NCBI GenBank assembly: GCA_030537615.1
Contig: JAUNVP010000003.1
Location: 83,153-147,152, forward strand
Source: Actinomycetaceae bacterium
GTDB lineage: Bacteria > Actinomycetota > Actinomycetes > Actinomycetales > Actinomycetaceae
DNA length: 64,000 bases
Reading direction: 5' to 3'
The translations under genes and the position numbers were made by a program. Every line of letters starts with the position of its first letter. Position 1 is the first letter of the stretch. Of this stretch, positions 27,690 through 36,551 are shown piece after piece. The notes under the pieces are model-generated. The model was not told the origin of the DNA. It made no database searches and saw nothing but the letters and a program-made list of their open reading frames with translations.

Positions 27690-28925
27690 CTAGAGCAGTC
27701 CGGCTCTGCGGGCCTCGCGGGTGAGGGCGTGCCCGTCCTCCCCAACGATGATGGGAATCGAGTCGGGGACCGCAGCCATCCGTTGTTCGAGAGCTTCTGT
27801 GATATCGAGGCCGTGGCTCAGCACCTGCTCTGCAGGAGTCAGAGTGCGAATGCAGATTGCCGCAACATTTTCCGGGTATTCTGCGGCAAACTCCGAGTAC
27901 AATTCGGGATCATTTTGGCCGTCATCTCCCACAAGAAACCACTCGACCCACGGTAATTCGCGGGCGAGACGACGCAGCTGGCTACGTTTATGCTCAGGGC
28001 CGGATCGAAACCAGCCGGTTTGCGATGGTCCCCAGTCGGTGAAAAGCGGAGTTCCGGTCGGGAATTCTCCGCGAGCGAGAAACCGCCGTAGACCCGGTGC
28101 GACGTTCCACGCTCCCGTCGACAGGTAAACAGTGGCTGTGCGGGGATGCTCGGTTGACGCGCCACGAGCCGCGCGGATTCCGTAGTCGACACTTAACCGA
28201 TTGAGGAATCGTGCCATTCCCGGAACAGCCTGGCGCGACGACACGTAGGTGAAGAACGCGTTTTTCGCGGCGACCACGGGGCGTGGTAGCCAAGAAATCA
28301 TCACCGTGTCATCGACATCGGAAACGACACCGTGGGTTTCGGCCTCAGCGATGATCCGCACCGGCACCGACACCGGACGGGACGCCCGCACCCGTCGCTC
28401 CCCGCGGGCAAGCGCGCGAGAATCAAGCGCTTGCAGTGTCGCGATATGCCACCCGGGTGACAGGCCGTGACGGTGGATCACGATATCGACATAGCCGCCT
28501 CGATCCGCGTACACGAGTTTGCGTCGTCCTCCGACCCGCACGAGCACGGGTTGGAACGGAATTTGCGCGTCAATGAACTGACGCCAGCCGCGCTCACCGC
28601 GCGTCGTCGTTGAGGTCGGAGCGTCCGGCTCCGCATCGTCCTCACCGATCGCCTCTTTGAGTACGTCAACCCCGGGAGTCCCCACTCGTTCGGCGGCAGT
28701 GGTTAAATCGCGGAGGGTTGGGACGCCGGTATTCTTTGCCCACGCCTCAAACTTTTCCTCAAACGGTGTGGGAGACATGAGGGCGCGCCCGATGACGCGA
28801 ACTCGTTCCAGAGAGCCGATGCCGCCGTAGCCGATCATTTCGGGACGCCATCCGAGATCTGCTAGCAATCGGGCAACAGTACCGTTGAAGATGTCCCCGA
28901 ATTTCGTTACCGCGGTGAGAATCAT
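27690..28925 (-). CDS. App1-type phosphatidate phosphatase family protein (DUF2183)
   Basis: A 411-residue protein. The first 190 residues are a poorly conserved N-terminal region. From about residue 195 comes the HAD-like App1 catalytic domain: VVSDVDDTVMI (DxDxT motif), LSTGAWNV and FLVGDDGQNDPELY. In yeast App1 dephosphorylates phosphatidic acid; bacterial homologues are uncharacterised but share the core. TAGACT (28938-28933) lies 7 nt before ATG, so the transcript may be leaderless. Independent of its neighbours. Confidence 0.88.
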   Translation of the reverse strand: MILTAVTKFGDIFNGTVARLLADLGWRPEMIGYGGIGSLERVRVIGRALMSPTPFEEKFEAWAKNTGVPTLRDLTTAAERVGTPGVDVLKEAIGEDDAEPDAPTSTTTRGERGWRQFIDAQIPFQPVLVRVGGRRKLVYADRGGYVDIVIHRHGLSPGWHIATLQALDSRALARGERRVRASRPVSVPVRIIAEAETHGVVSDVDDTVMISWLPRPVVAAKNAFFTYVSSRQAVPGMARFLNRLSVDYGIRAARGASTEHPRTATVYLSTGAWNVAPGLRRFLARGEFPTGTPLFTDWGPSQTGWFRSGPEHKRSQLRRLARELPWVEWFLVGDDGQNDPELYSEFAAEYPENVAAICIRTLTPAEQVLSHGLDITEALEQRMAAVPDSIPIIVGEDGHALTREARRAGLL

Positions 28926-28932
28926 TACTGAC

Positions 28933-28938
28933 AGTCTA
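28933..28938 (-). promoter_or_regulatory. -10 box of a leaderless transcript
   Basis: TAGACT on the minus strand, 7 nt (GTCAGTA) before ATG 28925. Confidence 0.45.
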
Positions 28939-28954
28939 TGTGGGCACCGTGAAG

Positions 28955-30256
28955 TTAGCGAGATGAGATGTCATCGTCACGAGGCGTGTTGTGACGAGGC
29001 TTCCACATGCGCGATAACCCCAGGCGACGGCTCCGCACTTCCAGTGGGAGGCGGTGGGGGCGCGGACGTGATGCCGCACGCAACACAGGAATCGCAATGA
29101 CAGTGACGAGCACCATCACCCACGATGCCGAAATTACAATGGTGTACCCACCCAACGAACCGGATTGATCGATGAAGCGTCCAGCCAAAGCTGCGCCGAG
29201 CGATACGCCGATGTTCATCGCCGTGGACATCCAGGTTAAACCTTCGGTCAGGCGTCGCGGTGGGACTGCCCGTTGCACCATCGAGTTGACGTTGATCATT
29301 GTTGGAGAAATCGTGAATCCCGTGATGAACATGACGATCGCCATGACCCGAACACTGCTGGCGAAACCAATGGCAGTCACCCCGACGGCAAGAGCAATGA
29401 CGCCGATGACAAATAACTTCCACAGTTCAAAGCGCCACGTCTTCGCTCCGTACAGTAAACCGGCAACCATTGAACCGGCGGCGAAAATCCCGAGCAGAAC
29501 GCCGGAGAGCTCTTTCAGACCTAACTCGTCGGTAAACGCAACCGTGGCCACGTCAATCGCACCGAACATGGCGCCCGCCCCAATGTAGGTGAGCGCGAGA
29601 GTTAGCATGACCGGCTGCAGCATGACCGAGCCCGTGCGATGTGACGCACTATCTGTTCCCGACGGTTTCGGTTCCGTGTCACGCTGAGACAAAAACCAGT
29701 AGCCGCCGCTAACCAGTAGAACGAGTGTCAAAACGAGGCCCGCTGTCGGATGAACGTGTGTCGTTAAGAGGGTGGCGAGGACCGGCCCCACCATAAAAAC
29801 TACTTCATCCAGCGTCGATTCCATGGCGAACGCCGTGTGTAGTTGTGCCGGATTCTTCACCACACCCGACCACCGCGACCTCACCATTGACCCGAGCGAT
29901 CCTGACGTCGCGCCGCCAATCACCGTGAATACGTAGAGCCATATCGGGTCAGCGCGGAGAGCCCCGGCAACCACGAGACCGGTCAGCGCAACTGCGGAGA
30001 TGGTGATCGATGGAATCATCACGCGCGCCTGGCCGTACGCATCGACCAGTCGCGCCAAAATCGGAGCGCACACCGCGAACGCGATAACGCTTGCAGCAGC
30101 GACTTGGCCAGCCAACGTGTACGAGTCGTACAGCGTTGAAATCATGAGAATCTGCGAGATGCCAACGACTGACATTGGGAAACGCGCCACGAACCCAGCC
30201 GCGGAGAATTTGAATGCGCCCGGGATCGATAAGATTTCACGGTAGGTCTTGAGCAC
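28955..30256 (-). CDS. MFS transporter
   Basis: A 433-residue major facilitator with about 12 membrane segments and a charged C-terminal tail (RPRPHRLPLEVRSRRLGLSRMWKPRHN). Motif A-like residues are weak (LARLVDAYGQARVM in loop 2-3). The substrate is unknown. GTG 30256 is 6 nt after TAGAAT (30268-30263), again a leaderless layout. The gene ends 29 bp before the App1 start on the same strand. Confidence 0.85.
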   Translation of the reverse strand: MLKTYREILSIPGAFKFSAAGFVARFPMSVVGISQILMISTLYDSYTLAGQVAAASVIAFAVCAPILARLVDAYGQARVMIPSITISAVALTGLVVAGALRADPIWLYVFTVIGGATSGSLGSMVRSRWSGVVKNPAQLHTAFAMESTLDEVVFMVGPVLATLLTTHVHPTAGLVLTLVLLVSGGYWFLSQRDTEPKPSGTDSASHRTGSVMLQPVMLTLALTYIGAGAMFGAIDVATVAFTDELGLKELSGVLLGIFAAGSMVAGLLYGAKTWRFELWKLFVIGVIALAVGVTAIGFASSVRVMAIVMFITGFTISPTMINVNSMVQRAVPPRRLTEGLTWMSTAMNIGVSLGAALAGRFIDQSGSLGGYTIVISASWVMVLVTVIAIPVLRAASRPRPHRLPLEVRSRRLGLSRMWKPRHNTPRDDDISSR

Positions 30257-30262
30257 CCTCGG

Positions 30263-30268
30263 ATTCTA
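30263..30268 (-). promoter_or_regulatory. -10 box of a leaderless transcript
   Basis: TAGAAT on the minus strand, 6 nt (CCGAGG) before GTG 30256. Confidence 0.5.
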
Positions 30269-30303
30269 CGCCACCTACAGATCGGGAAGCTAACCGCAGT
30301 ATG

Positions 30304-31893
30304 TCAGCGCATACGGCTGGTTTGGTCGAAGAATTCACGTTCCCAAATAGCTGCCCCCATAAAGGCGCGAGCCGCTCGCTTGCGGTCAGCTGGGCCGGCC
30401 TCATCCATCTGGCGTTCAACGATGCTGATGGCTCGTCGCGTTGACTTGGTGAACTCGTCGTCTCCGTACATCGACAGCCACGCTTTGAACGGGTGGTTCG
30501 GGTGATTGAACTCGATGAGTTTGAAGCCGATCTCCGCATACAGCCAGTAACACGGCAGTACCGCCGCGGCCCCGACAACGTAGTTATCGGTGGCCGTCCG
30601 AGCGAGCAGAAAATCTGTGTATCCGGCTGTAATTGGGGACTTCGGCATAGTCACCGCATCAGTCAAGTGTTCACCGCTATGCTGGCTCAACCAGTCGCGG
30701 TGAAGCGACTGCTCGACCTCAATCGTTAACGCCGCATCGGAAGCCCAGTGCACCTTCTCTGTCACGTCTTCCGCTCGTACTGCCAACTGCGCAAGGGCGG
30801 AAGAGTAGATATCGAGGTACATGGCGTCTTGACGCTGGTAAGCGGTGAAATCCCATTCGTCGAGAGTTCCGTCGCGCAGTGCTGTGATGAAGGGGAGGCG
30901 CCAAATCTCATCGAGGACAGGTGCCCCGAGATTCCACAGCATCTGTGTCCACGGCCCTGCAGCTCCAATCACCGATGAGGTGTCCGCTTCCGTGATGCCG
31001 TGTGCGTCCCCCGGGGACAATAGGGTCGGAATTGATTGTGCCTGGTCGTCCCACGGCACAGCCGAGGCCGCCCTCTCTAGACGGCGAGCGCGGTGTCCGT
31101 GATCGATTGGGCCGTTGCCGCTACCTACCTGCAAGTCGGGCGCGAAGGTGAGCGCTTCATGGAGCCAACGCGTGACCCAATCGAGCGCATCTGCCGGAGC
31201 GCTACCACCGGCAAGTTTTGTCGCTAACGCCGACGACATCGAACACCCGGTTCCGTGCGTGTTCGTCGTGACGAGACGTGGCGTACGTGATTGGGCGACC
31301 TCCCCGTCGGCAGTAACGAGAGCGTTGATCAGCGGATCGTCGCTCAAATGCCCGCCTTTCAGCACCACCGTCGTCGAAAGCTTTTGGGCAACCTCTTGAG
31401 CAGCGTCCCGCGCTTCGCTATACGTGGTGAGAGACCTCGGTTCCCGGTCGGCCAAAACCTCGAGCTCAAGCGTATTCGGCGTGATCATCGTTGCGCGGGT
31501 GAGGAGATCGAACAGGGCCGATTCAGCCTCCTGGTCGAGCAGACGATCGCCGGAAGTAGCGACCATCACCGGGTCGATAACAACGATGGGAGGTTTCACC
31601 TCGTCGAGCCACGCGGAAATAACGGCGATGTACTCGGCGGACGAGACCATGCCAATTTTGACGGCATCAATCTCGACATCGTCCGAGACTGCGTGCAACT
31701 GTGCGGTGATGGTTGCCGCATCCGGGAGGTCGACAGAGGTGACACCGTTGGTGTTTTGGGACACGAGAGCGGTTGTGACGGCGAGGGCGTAGCCTCCAGC
31801 GGCGGTAATGGACTTAATGTCGGCTTGTAATCCGGCTCCGCCGGTGGGGTCGGTGCCGGCAATGGTGAGCACGCGAGGAATGGATGGGGTCAT
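30304..31893 (-). CDS. thiD: ThiD-TenA fusion: HMP/HMP-P kinase with thiaminase II domain
   Basis: A 529-residue bifunctional protein of thiamine synthesis. The N-terminal half is a ribokinase-fold HMP(-P) kinase: TIAGTDPTGGAGLQADIKS at the start and HGTGCSMSSALATKLAGG near residue 220. From about residue 300 a TenA domain follows, with VGAAAVLPCYWLYAEIG carrying the catalytic Cys; TenA recycles aminopyrimidine from degraded thiamine. ATG 31893 is preferred over an upstream in-frame ATG because AAGGA stands 6-7 nt before it and it forms an ATGA overlap with the thiE stop. Last gene of the riboswitch operon. Confidence 0.93.
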   Translation of the reverse strand: MTPSIPRVLTIAGTDPTGGAGLQADIKSITAAGGYALAVTTALVSQNTNGVTSVDLPDAATITAQLHAVSDDVEIDAVKIGMVSSAEYIAVISAWLDEVKPPIVVIDPVMVATSGDRLLDQEAESALFDLLTRATMITPNTLELEVLADREPRSLTTYSEARDAAQEVAQKLSTTVVLKGGHLSDDPLINALVTADGEVAQSRTPRLVTTNTHGTGCSMSSALATKLAGGSAPADALDWVTRWLHEALTFAPDLQVGSGNGPIDHGHRARRLERAASAVPWDDQAQSIPTLLSPGDAHGITEADTSSVIGAAGPWTQMLWNLGAPVLDEIWRLPFITALRDGTLDEWDFTAYQRQDAMYLDIYSSALAQLAVRAEDVTEKVHWASDAALTIEVEQSLHRDWLSQHSGEHLTDAVTMPKSPITAGYTDFLLARTATDNYVVGAAAVLPCYWLYAEIGFKLIEFNHPNHPFKAWLSMYGDDEFTKSTRRAISIVERQMDEAGPADRKRAARAFMGAAIWEREFFDQTSRMR

Positions 31894-32651
31894 AACTGTT
31901 CCTTTGCTGAGTTCCACAAGGTCACGAGATCTGCGGCTGCTTCGCCCGGATCCTCGGCGGCCACAATCGCTGATACAACGGCCGCAGAATGAATTTGTGA
32001 GGCGGCGATGGCAGGAATATCGTCGCGAATAATACCCCCAATGGCAATGACTGGTAGCGAGATTGAGCGTGCAATCTCATCAATCCCACTCACTCCAAGA
32101 GCATCGGGAGCGTCGGTTTTCGTGGCCGTGCTTCGCACGACTGCCACGCCAAGACAGTCGATAACTGTTCCCAGCGCGCGTGCGTCATCCAGTTCGCTTG
32201 GCGTCGATGCCGACCAGCCGATCTGGGCACTATCTCCGACTAACACCCGAGTGCTACGAGCGGGCAAGTCGGTTTGGCCAACGTGCACGCCATCAACGTG
32301 GATACCCGCTTCACGAGCGGCAACAAAGACATCAATCCGGTCGTTGACGATGAGCTGGGGAAGCGGGTGAGCACCTGACGTCGCTCCATTACTGCCGGTG
32401 CTGAGGGCGCGCGCGGCCTCACGAACGAGATCGAACAGGTAACCCGCATCGACGTTCTTCCAACGCAATTGAATGGTCGATACTCCGGCCTCTGCCGCTG
32501 CGCTGACCAGCGCCACTGTCTCATCAATCGCGCGATGATGCCACGTCCGGTTGGTTGATTCTGCTCGCGACGGTTCTCCGATGCGCGCCATCGACATCGG
32601 AGGATCAGTCACTAAATAGATCCCTGGTTGCGGTTTGGGTCGCGTGCTCAA
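31890..32651 (-). CDS. thiE: Thiamine-phosphate synthase
   Basis: A 253-residue TIM-barrel enzyme that joins HMP-PP and thiazole phosphate to give thiamine phosphate. GIYLVTDPP at the N-terminus, QLRWKN, VNDRIDVFVAAREAGIHVDGVHVGQTDLP and the phosphate-binding end VIAIGGI are all present. It has ATGA overlaps with both neighbours (32648-32651 and 31890-31893), so the three thi genes are translationally coupled. Slightly long at the N-terminus for the family. Confidence 0.94.
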   Translation of the reverse strand: MSTRPKPQPGIYLVTDPPMSMARIGEPSRAESTNRTWHHRAIDETVALVSAAAEAGVSTIQLRWKNVDAGYLFDLVREAARALSTGSNGATSGAHPLPQLIVNDRIDVFVAAREAGIHVDGVHVGQTDLPARSTRVLVGDSAQIGWSASTPSELDDARALGTVIDCLGVAVVRSTATKTDAPDALGVSGIDEIARSISLPVIAIGGIIRDDIPAIAASQIHSAAVVSAIVAAEDPGEAAADLVTLWNSAKEQL

Positions 32652-33475
32652 GACAGCCTCGCTCGCGCGCGGATTGTTTCTTCGTCTAGAAGGGAGAGTT
32701 CGTCGAGTAATGACACCCCGAACGATCCGGGGCCTTTCGCTTGCGCTGCCGCCTGTTCTCCGGCGATACCAAAGCAGGCATGTGCGGCTGCTGTGGCCAG
32801 GAGAGGATCATCTCCGGCGGCAACAAAGGCCGCAATGTAGGCGCCGAGAGAACACCCGGCACCGGTAATCTGAGTGAGCATGGGGGTGCCGTTTTCGCAC
32901 TGGATGCGGCGGAAACCATCGGTTATGAGGTCGATTTCGCCAGAAACGGCGACGACACCTCCGGTTATTTGGCTCACGGCTTGAGCCGCATCAGCGGCCT
33001 CTTCCACCGAGGCTGTTGAATCGACGCCGCGCCCTCCGACACCGCCTGCCAGAGCGATAATTTCCGAAGCGTTACCGCGCACAACCGTGGGTGAGAAGTC
33101 AAGCAATCGATGAGCGAGAGCGGTGCGCACAGGAAGTGCGCCAATGGCCACGGGATCAAGTACCCACGGCGTGCCGTTATCGTGAGCCGCCTGGGCGGCT
33201 TCAGGCATGGCGTCCTGCTGGCTCGGTGCGACCGTACCCAGGTTAATGAGCACTCCCGAAGCGATGGCGGCGAACACGTCGGCTTCGCCGACGACATCAA
33301 CCATGGCCGGGGCGGCTCCGCCCGCGATAAGCATATTGGCAGTCAGAGGCTGGACCACCGTATTGGTCAAACACTGGATCAGTGGTGTCTTGTCTTGGAC
33401 CATTCGCCACAGTGCGGCGGCACGGTCGGAGTAAGTGGTGTGTTCAGGTGTTGGGCTAGATACGTCGTTCAGCAT
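32648..33475 (-). CDS. thiM: Hydroxyethylthiazole kinase
   Basis: A 275-residue ribokinase-fold enzyme that phosphorylates hydroxyethylthiazole for thiamine salvage. Substrate region: CLTNTVVQPLTANMLIAGGAAPAM. Catalytic region: ITGAGCSLGAYIAAF. First gene after the TPP riboswitch; its GGAGG (33487-33483) is the last part of that element and sits 7 nt before ATG 33475, so ligand binding probably hides it. With ThiE and ThiD-TenA it forms a complete salvage set, while thiC and thiG are not in the window. Confidence 0.94.
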   Translation of the reverse strand: MLNDVSSPTPEHTTYSDRAAALWRMVQDKTPLIQCLTNTVVQPLTANMLIAGGAAPAMVDVVGEADVFAAIASGVLINLGTVAPSQQDAMPEAAQAAHDNGTPWVLDPVAIGALPVRTALAHRLLDFSPTVVRGNASEIIALAGGVGGRGVDSTASVEEAADAAQAVSQITGGVVAVSGEIDLITDGFRRIQCENGTPMLTQITGAGCSLGAYIAAFVAAGDDPLLATAAAHACFGIAGEQAAAQAKGPGSFGVSLLDELSLLDEETIRARARLS

Positions 33476-33479
33476 GACG

Positions 33480-33560
33480 ATTCCTCCGCTAGTACGAACT
33501 AGATCAGGTTCTCGGGTGTTATCTCAGCTCCCGGCGGGAGCACCCCGTGTCACTCACTAG
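33480..33560 (-). ncRNA. TPP riboswitch (THI element)
   Basis: Read on the minus strand the leader of thiM contains the conserved parts in order: CACGGGGTGC, a short stem, CTGAGA, ACCCGAGAACCTGATCTAG and GTACTAGCGGAGGAA. These match the TPP aptamer consensus. The 3' strand of the element includes the thiM Shine-Dalgarno, so translational control is likely. Confidence 0.95.
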
Positions 33561-33629
33561 ATATAGCACATCGTGACCGAGACGACACTGCAAAGGGTCT
33601 TCATCAGTGGCGCGCACCCGACTTTGACG

Positions 33630-33710
33630 TCGATTCCGACACTTGAGTGCGGATTTGGGCGGTTTTAGCGTCGATTCCGACGGTTCCTACAGACGAAATG
33701 TCTGGTTCGG
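33630..33710 (-). repeat. Three-motif intergenic element, copy A
   Basis: GATTCCGACA at 33632-33641, GATTCCGACG at 33673-33682 and an inverted TGTCTGGTTC at 33700-33709. Motif spacings are 41 and 27 nt. The reverse complement aligns end to end with copies C and D. Confidence 0.7.
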
Positions 33711-33835
33711 TGGGAGGAGGCGGGAGAGGGAGGACGCGCAGATCGATCGCGGATGAGGCCGCTACGGTGGAACCGGCAGTCTGTTGGGTGCGATACGATA
33801 ACGGCACACTGTTGTCGTCAGCCGGAGTCAAGCTC

Positions 33836-35761
33836 ATGCGATCCGTGTTCCGTGTCATTGCGCTTATCGCGCTCGTGGTCGCCGGGCCGCTCGTCGTCCT
33901 CGCACCTGTGGCTACAGCGAATACTTCGCCCCAGGCAACCGACCCGGCTGTATCGTCCAACGTCGCTACTGAAACCCGCACCGGAACTCGACACCTCCTG
34001 CTCACCATGCGCGGGATCACGGCAACCGATATTGACCTGTCGAACCAAGACCTCGTGGACGTGCTTCGCGATGCCAATGTCGCCAACCTGCGCACGAGCG
34101 TCATGAACCGTACCGTGACTCTCACCGAAGCGAGGGAGATCCTCAAACCGTTCAGCAATGTTGCCGACGTCAAACACGTGGGAGACGTGACTGTTGAACC
34201 GGGAGACTCAAAACATGCCGCTCAAGTAAAAGCCGTACTTGACGCACTGGTGAATGAACTTGGCGCTGTTGATCCGAGTGCTTACGACCAGATCACCGTG
34301 GCATCGATAGCGGATGCCACCACGACCGCGCGCCTCCAGTTCGTTGCCACCTGGATAGTGTCAGGAGACAGGCCCGGCCTACTGTTTTCCAGAGCTACGC
34401 ACACGACGGGTCTAATTGGACTCGACGATCTCAACACCATACCTACCCCCGAATTTGAAACTGGGTTCGGCCATCTCGCACCTCAACAACGCACGAACGT
34501 ATCTACCGCCGTCGCCAGCCTTCAGGTTCATCAGGCCCACGCCGAAGTAGCCGCCGTCGCTTCACCGTTATGGTTCACCGGTTACGGCATCGGTGCAGCA
34601 CTCGGTATCATCGCGGCCCTCGCGCACTTCATCCGCCGCCCCGCAGCCGAAGGCGCAGTGAAAGGGGGACCCGCGTTCATCTGGAGAAATCTCGCCTGGT
34701 GGAACACCACAGTATTCGCGCTTCTGCCCAGTGCACTGTTACTCAATCTCTCACCATGGTGGAGGTTGCCACTTCCCCAGTTCACCCCCTTCGCGCTCAC
34801 CCTCGTGCTCGCCCTGCTCATAACGGCACTCGTGCGACAAACAGAGCATCCAATCGGCCTCGTCGCGGCGCTCACCCTCCTGCTTCTCGCCGTTGATGTC
34901 GTCGCGCGGTACGGGCTTTCTGACGACAGTGTGCTCGGCCCGCTCACCATGACATTCCGCCGCTTCTACGGCGTCACCAACCGCATGTACATCATGCTCA
35001 TTGTGGCCGGTTTGCTGACCACCTTGCCGTGGCTCGTCACCACGATGAAACACAGCCGTACGCACGCCGCTCGCGGTATCGCCGGGGTGGGTCTCGCCGT
35101 ACTTCTCATTGATGCGCTCCCTGCCTGGGGGGCAGATTTCGGTGGACCGCCGGGGATTATTGCCGCTTTTGGTCTGGCCTACCTGCTGATTCGAGGAACG
35201 AGGCCGCGCTGGTTTCATGGGCTTGCGTGGGTAGCGCTCACGGTCGCGACAATGGCGCTCATGGGGCTCATCGATGCGTTTTCTCCTGACCCCACCCACA
35301 TTGCCGTCTTCTGGACCGGCCTCGTCGAGCGGAAAACCGGCGATGTTCTGATACGAAAAGCGAGTGACCTGGTGGGGACCATCGCGGGCTCACCAATCAT
35401 CCTCGCAGGATTTACCGCTGCACTCATCGCCCTCATCCTGCTCGTTTACGGCCTCAAACGTCTGCATGGGGCGAGTAAACTACACCGCGATACCTTAGCG
35501 GAAGCAACTGCGGGCACACCGCTTGCGGCAATTGGAGTTGGGATCGCCGCCGGGGTGATTATCGGTGCCTTAACAAATGATTCGGGTACCATCATGCTCG
35601 CCGACGGCTTAAGCATTGGTCTGCCAGCTTTAATCGCGGCGGCTACTCAGCGTCTTCACGCCGTTCGATCGCACAGTAGGGAGAACCTGGATTCTGCTCC
35701 TGAGATGCTTCGTGACGAAGCCTCAACGGAACTCTCTGACGGTGGAGTTTCCGCACCGTGA
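33836..35761 (+). CDS. Large polytopic membrane protein of unknown function
   Basis: A 641-residue protein with a signal peptide (MRSVFRVIALIALVVAGPLV...ATA), an extracytoplasmic region of about 200 residues and then about ten hydrophobic helices from residue 240 on, ending in a polar tail. No family is recognised. The frame is open further upstream, but ATG 33836 has GGAG 8 nt before it and starts a proper signal peptide, while the earlier part runs through repeat copy A. The last 119 bp overlap the 3' end of the convergent glycosyltransferase gene. Confidence 0.78.
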   Translation: MRSVFRVIALIALVVAGPLVVLAPVATANTSPQATDPAVSSNVATETRTGTRHLLLTMRGITATDIDLSNQDLVDVLRDANVANLRTSVMNRTVTLTEAREILKPFSNVADVKHVGDVTVEPGDSKHAAQVKAVLDALVNELGAVDPSAYDQITVASIADATTTARLQFVATWIVSGDRPGLLFSRATHTTGLIGLDDLNTIPTPEFETGFGHLAPQQRTNVSTAVASLQVHQAHAEVAAVASPLWFTGYGIGAALGIIAALAHFIRRPAAEGAVKGGPAFIWRNLAWWNTTVFALLPSALLLNLSPWWRLPLPQFTPFALTLVLALLITALVRQTEHPIGLVAALTLLLLAVDVVARYGLSDDSVLGPLTMTFRRFYGVTNRMYIMLIVAGLLTTLPWLVTTMKHSRTHAARGIAGVGLAVLLIDALPAWGADFGGPPGIIAAFGLAYLLIRGTRPRWFHGLAWVALTVATMALMGLIDAFSPDPTHIAVFWTGLVERKTGDVLIRKASDLVGTIAGSPIILAGFTAALIALILLVYGLKRLHGASKLHRDTLAEATAGTPLAAIGVGIAAGVIIGALTNDSGTIMLADGLSIGLPALIAAATQRLHAVRSHSRENLDSAPEMLRDEASTELSDGGVSAP

Positions 35762-36473
35762 CGGCCCGCCACACATCCTTATACTGATCGGCACGATGCA
35801 AGTGACCCGATAGGTCGTTCCCCGTGGCGCGGTGGGTGAAGTTACAGGGCACTTCTTGGACGGTGAATCCTTTGACGAGTAGGTCGATCGTCATGCCCAC
35901 TTCAACACCCCACCCGTAGGCAAACGGCATCGCTTCATTGACGGCTTCGCGAGTAATGCACCGTTGTCCCGACAGTGGAGCTTGCGGGCGGAATCCAGTG
36001 GCTTTGGTGATGGCCTTACGCGCGAGGTTCATGACGAGCCCATGGCCTCCCGCGCCCTTTTGTTTGGGAAGAACGGCGATTGCGCAATCGACCTCCCCCA
36101 TCTGGACGGTTTCAATGAGGGCAGTGGCCTCGACGGCAGATTCTCCCAGATCGGCATCGAGGAACAGCAGATGCCGCGGAAGGCCGTCGGCAACATCCCT
36201 CATCGCGGCGACTTTTACTCCTGTTTCCAAGGCAGAGGCTTTACCGCGTGGCACTGAGTGTCGGACGACGACTGCTCCTGCCGAGCGCGCATGATCCTGC
36301 GTGTAGTCATCGGATCCGTCATCGACAACAACGAGCAGGTCCACTCCCGGAAGTGCTCGGCATGAACGTACCGTGGCGGCAATGTGGTGGGCTTCGTTAT
36401 GCGCCGGAATTATCACTGCAACCCGGTGTTTGACCGGAGTTTGTTGAAAGCTATCACTCACTGGCTTATCCAC
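35643..36473 (-). CDS. Glycosyltransferase family 2
   Basis: A 276-residue GT-A enzyme without obvious membrane helices. VIIPAHNEAHHIAATVRSCRAL opens the domain, VVVDDGSDD gives the nucleotide-binding acids, and LFLDADLGES is the DXD-like site. PRGKASALETGV matches the usual GKxxAL motif. Relatives elongate or decorate envelope polysaccharide; the donor is unknown. GTG start. Its last 39 codons overlap the opposite-strand membrane protein gene. Confidence 0.86.
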   Translation of the reverse strand: MDKPVSDSFQQTPVKHRVAVIIPAHNEAHHIAATVRSCRALPGVDLLVVVDDGSDDYTQDHARSAGAVVVRHSVPRGKASALETGVKVAAMRDVADGLPRHLLFLDADLGESAVEATALIETVQMGEVDCAIAVLPKQKGAGGHGLVMNLARKAITKATGFRPQAPLSGQRCITREAVNEAMPFAYGWGVEVGMTIDLLVKGFTVQEVPCNFTHRATGNDLSGHLHRADQYKDVWRAVTVRKLHRQRVPLRLRHEASQEQNPGSPYCAIERREDAE

Positions 36474-36511
36474 TCTCTTGGCCCTTCAGTAGCGCAGATA
36501 CCGCCATCGTA

Positions 36512-36532
36512 ACGCGCGGCACTGCCGCGCGT
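36512..36532 (-). terminator. GC-rich intergenic hairpin
   Basis: A 9-bp stem ACGCGCGGC/GCCGCGCGT with a 3-nt loop, between the DUF5926 gene and the glycosyltransferase start. There is no T-run, so termination is only possible. Confidence 0.35.
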
Positions 36533-36551
36533 AGTGCGTCCCAACGATGTT

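Noticed and set aside
33604..34173. Minus-strand open frame opposite the membrane protein gene
   Set aside because: Ser/Thr/Arg-rich composition typical of a shadow frame, and it runs through repeat copy A.
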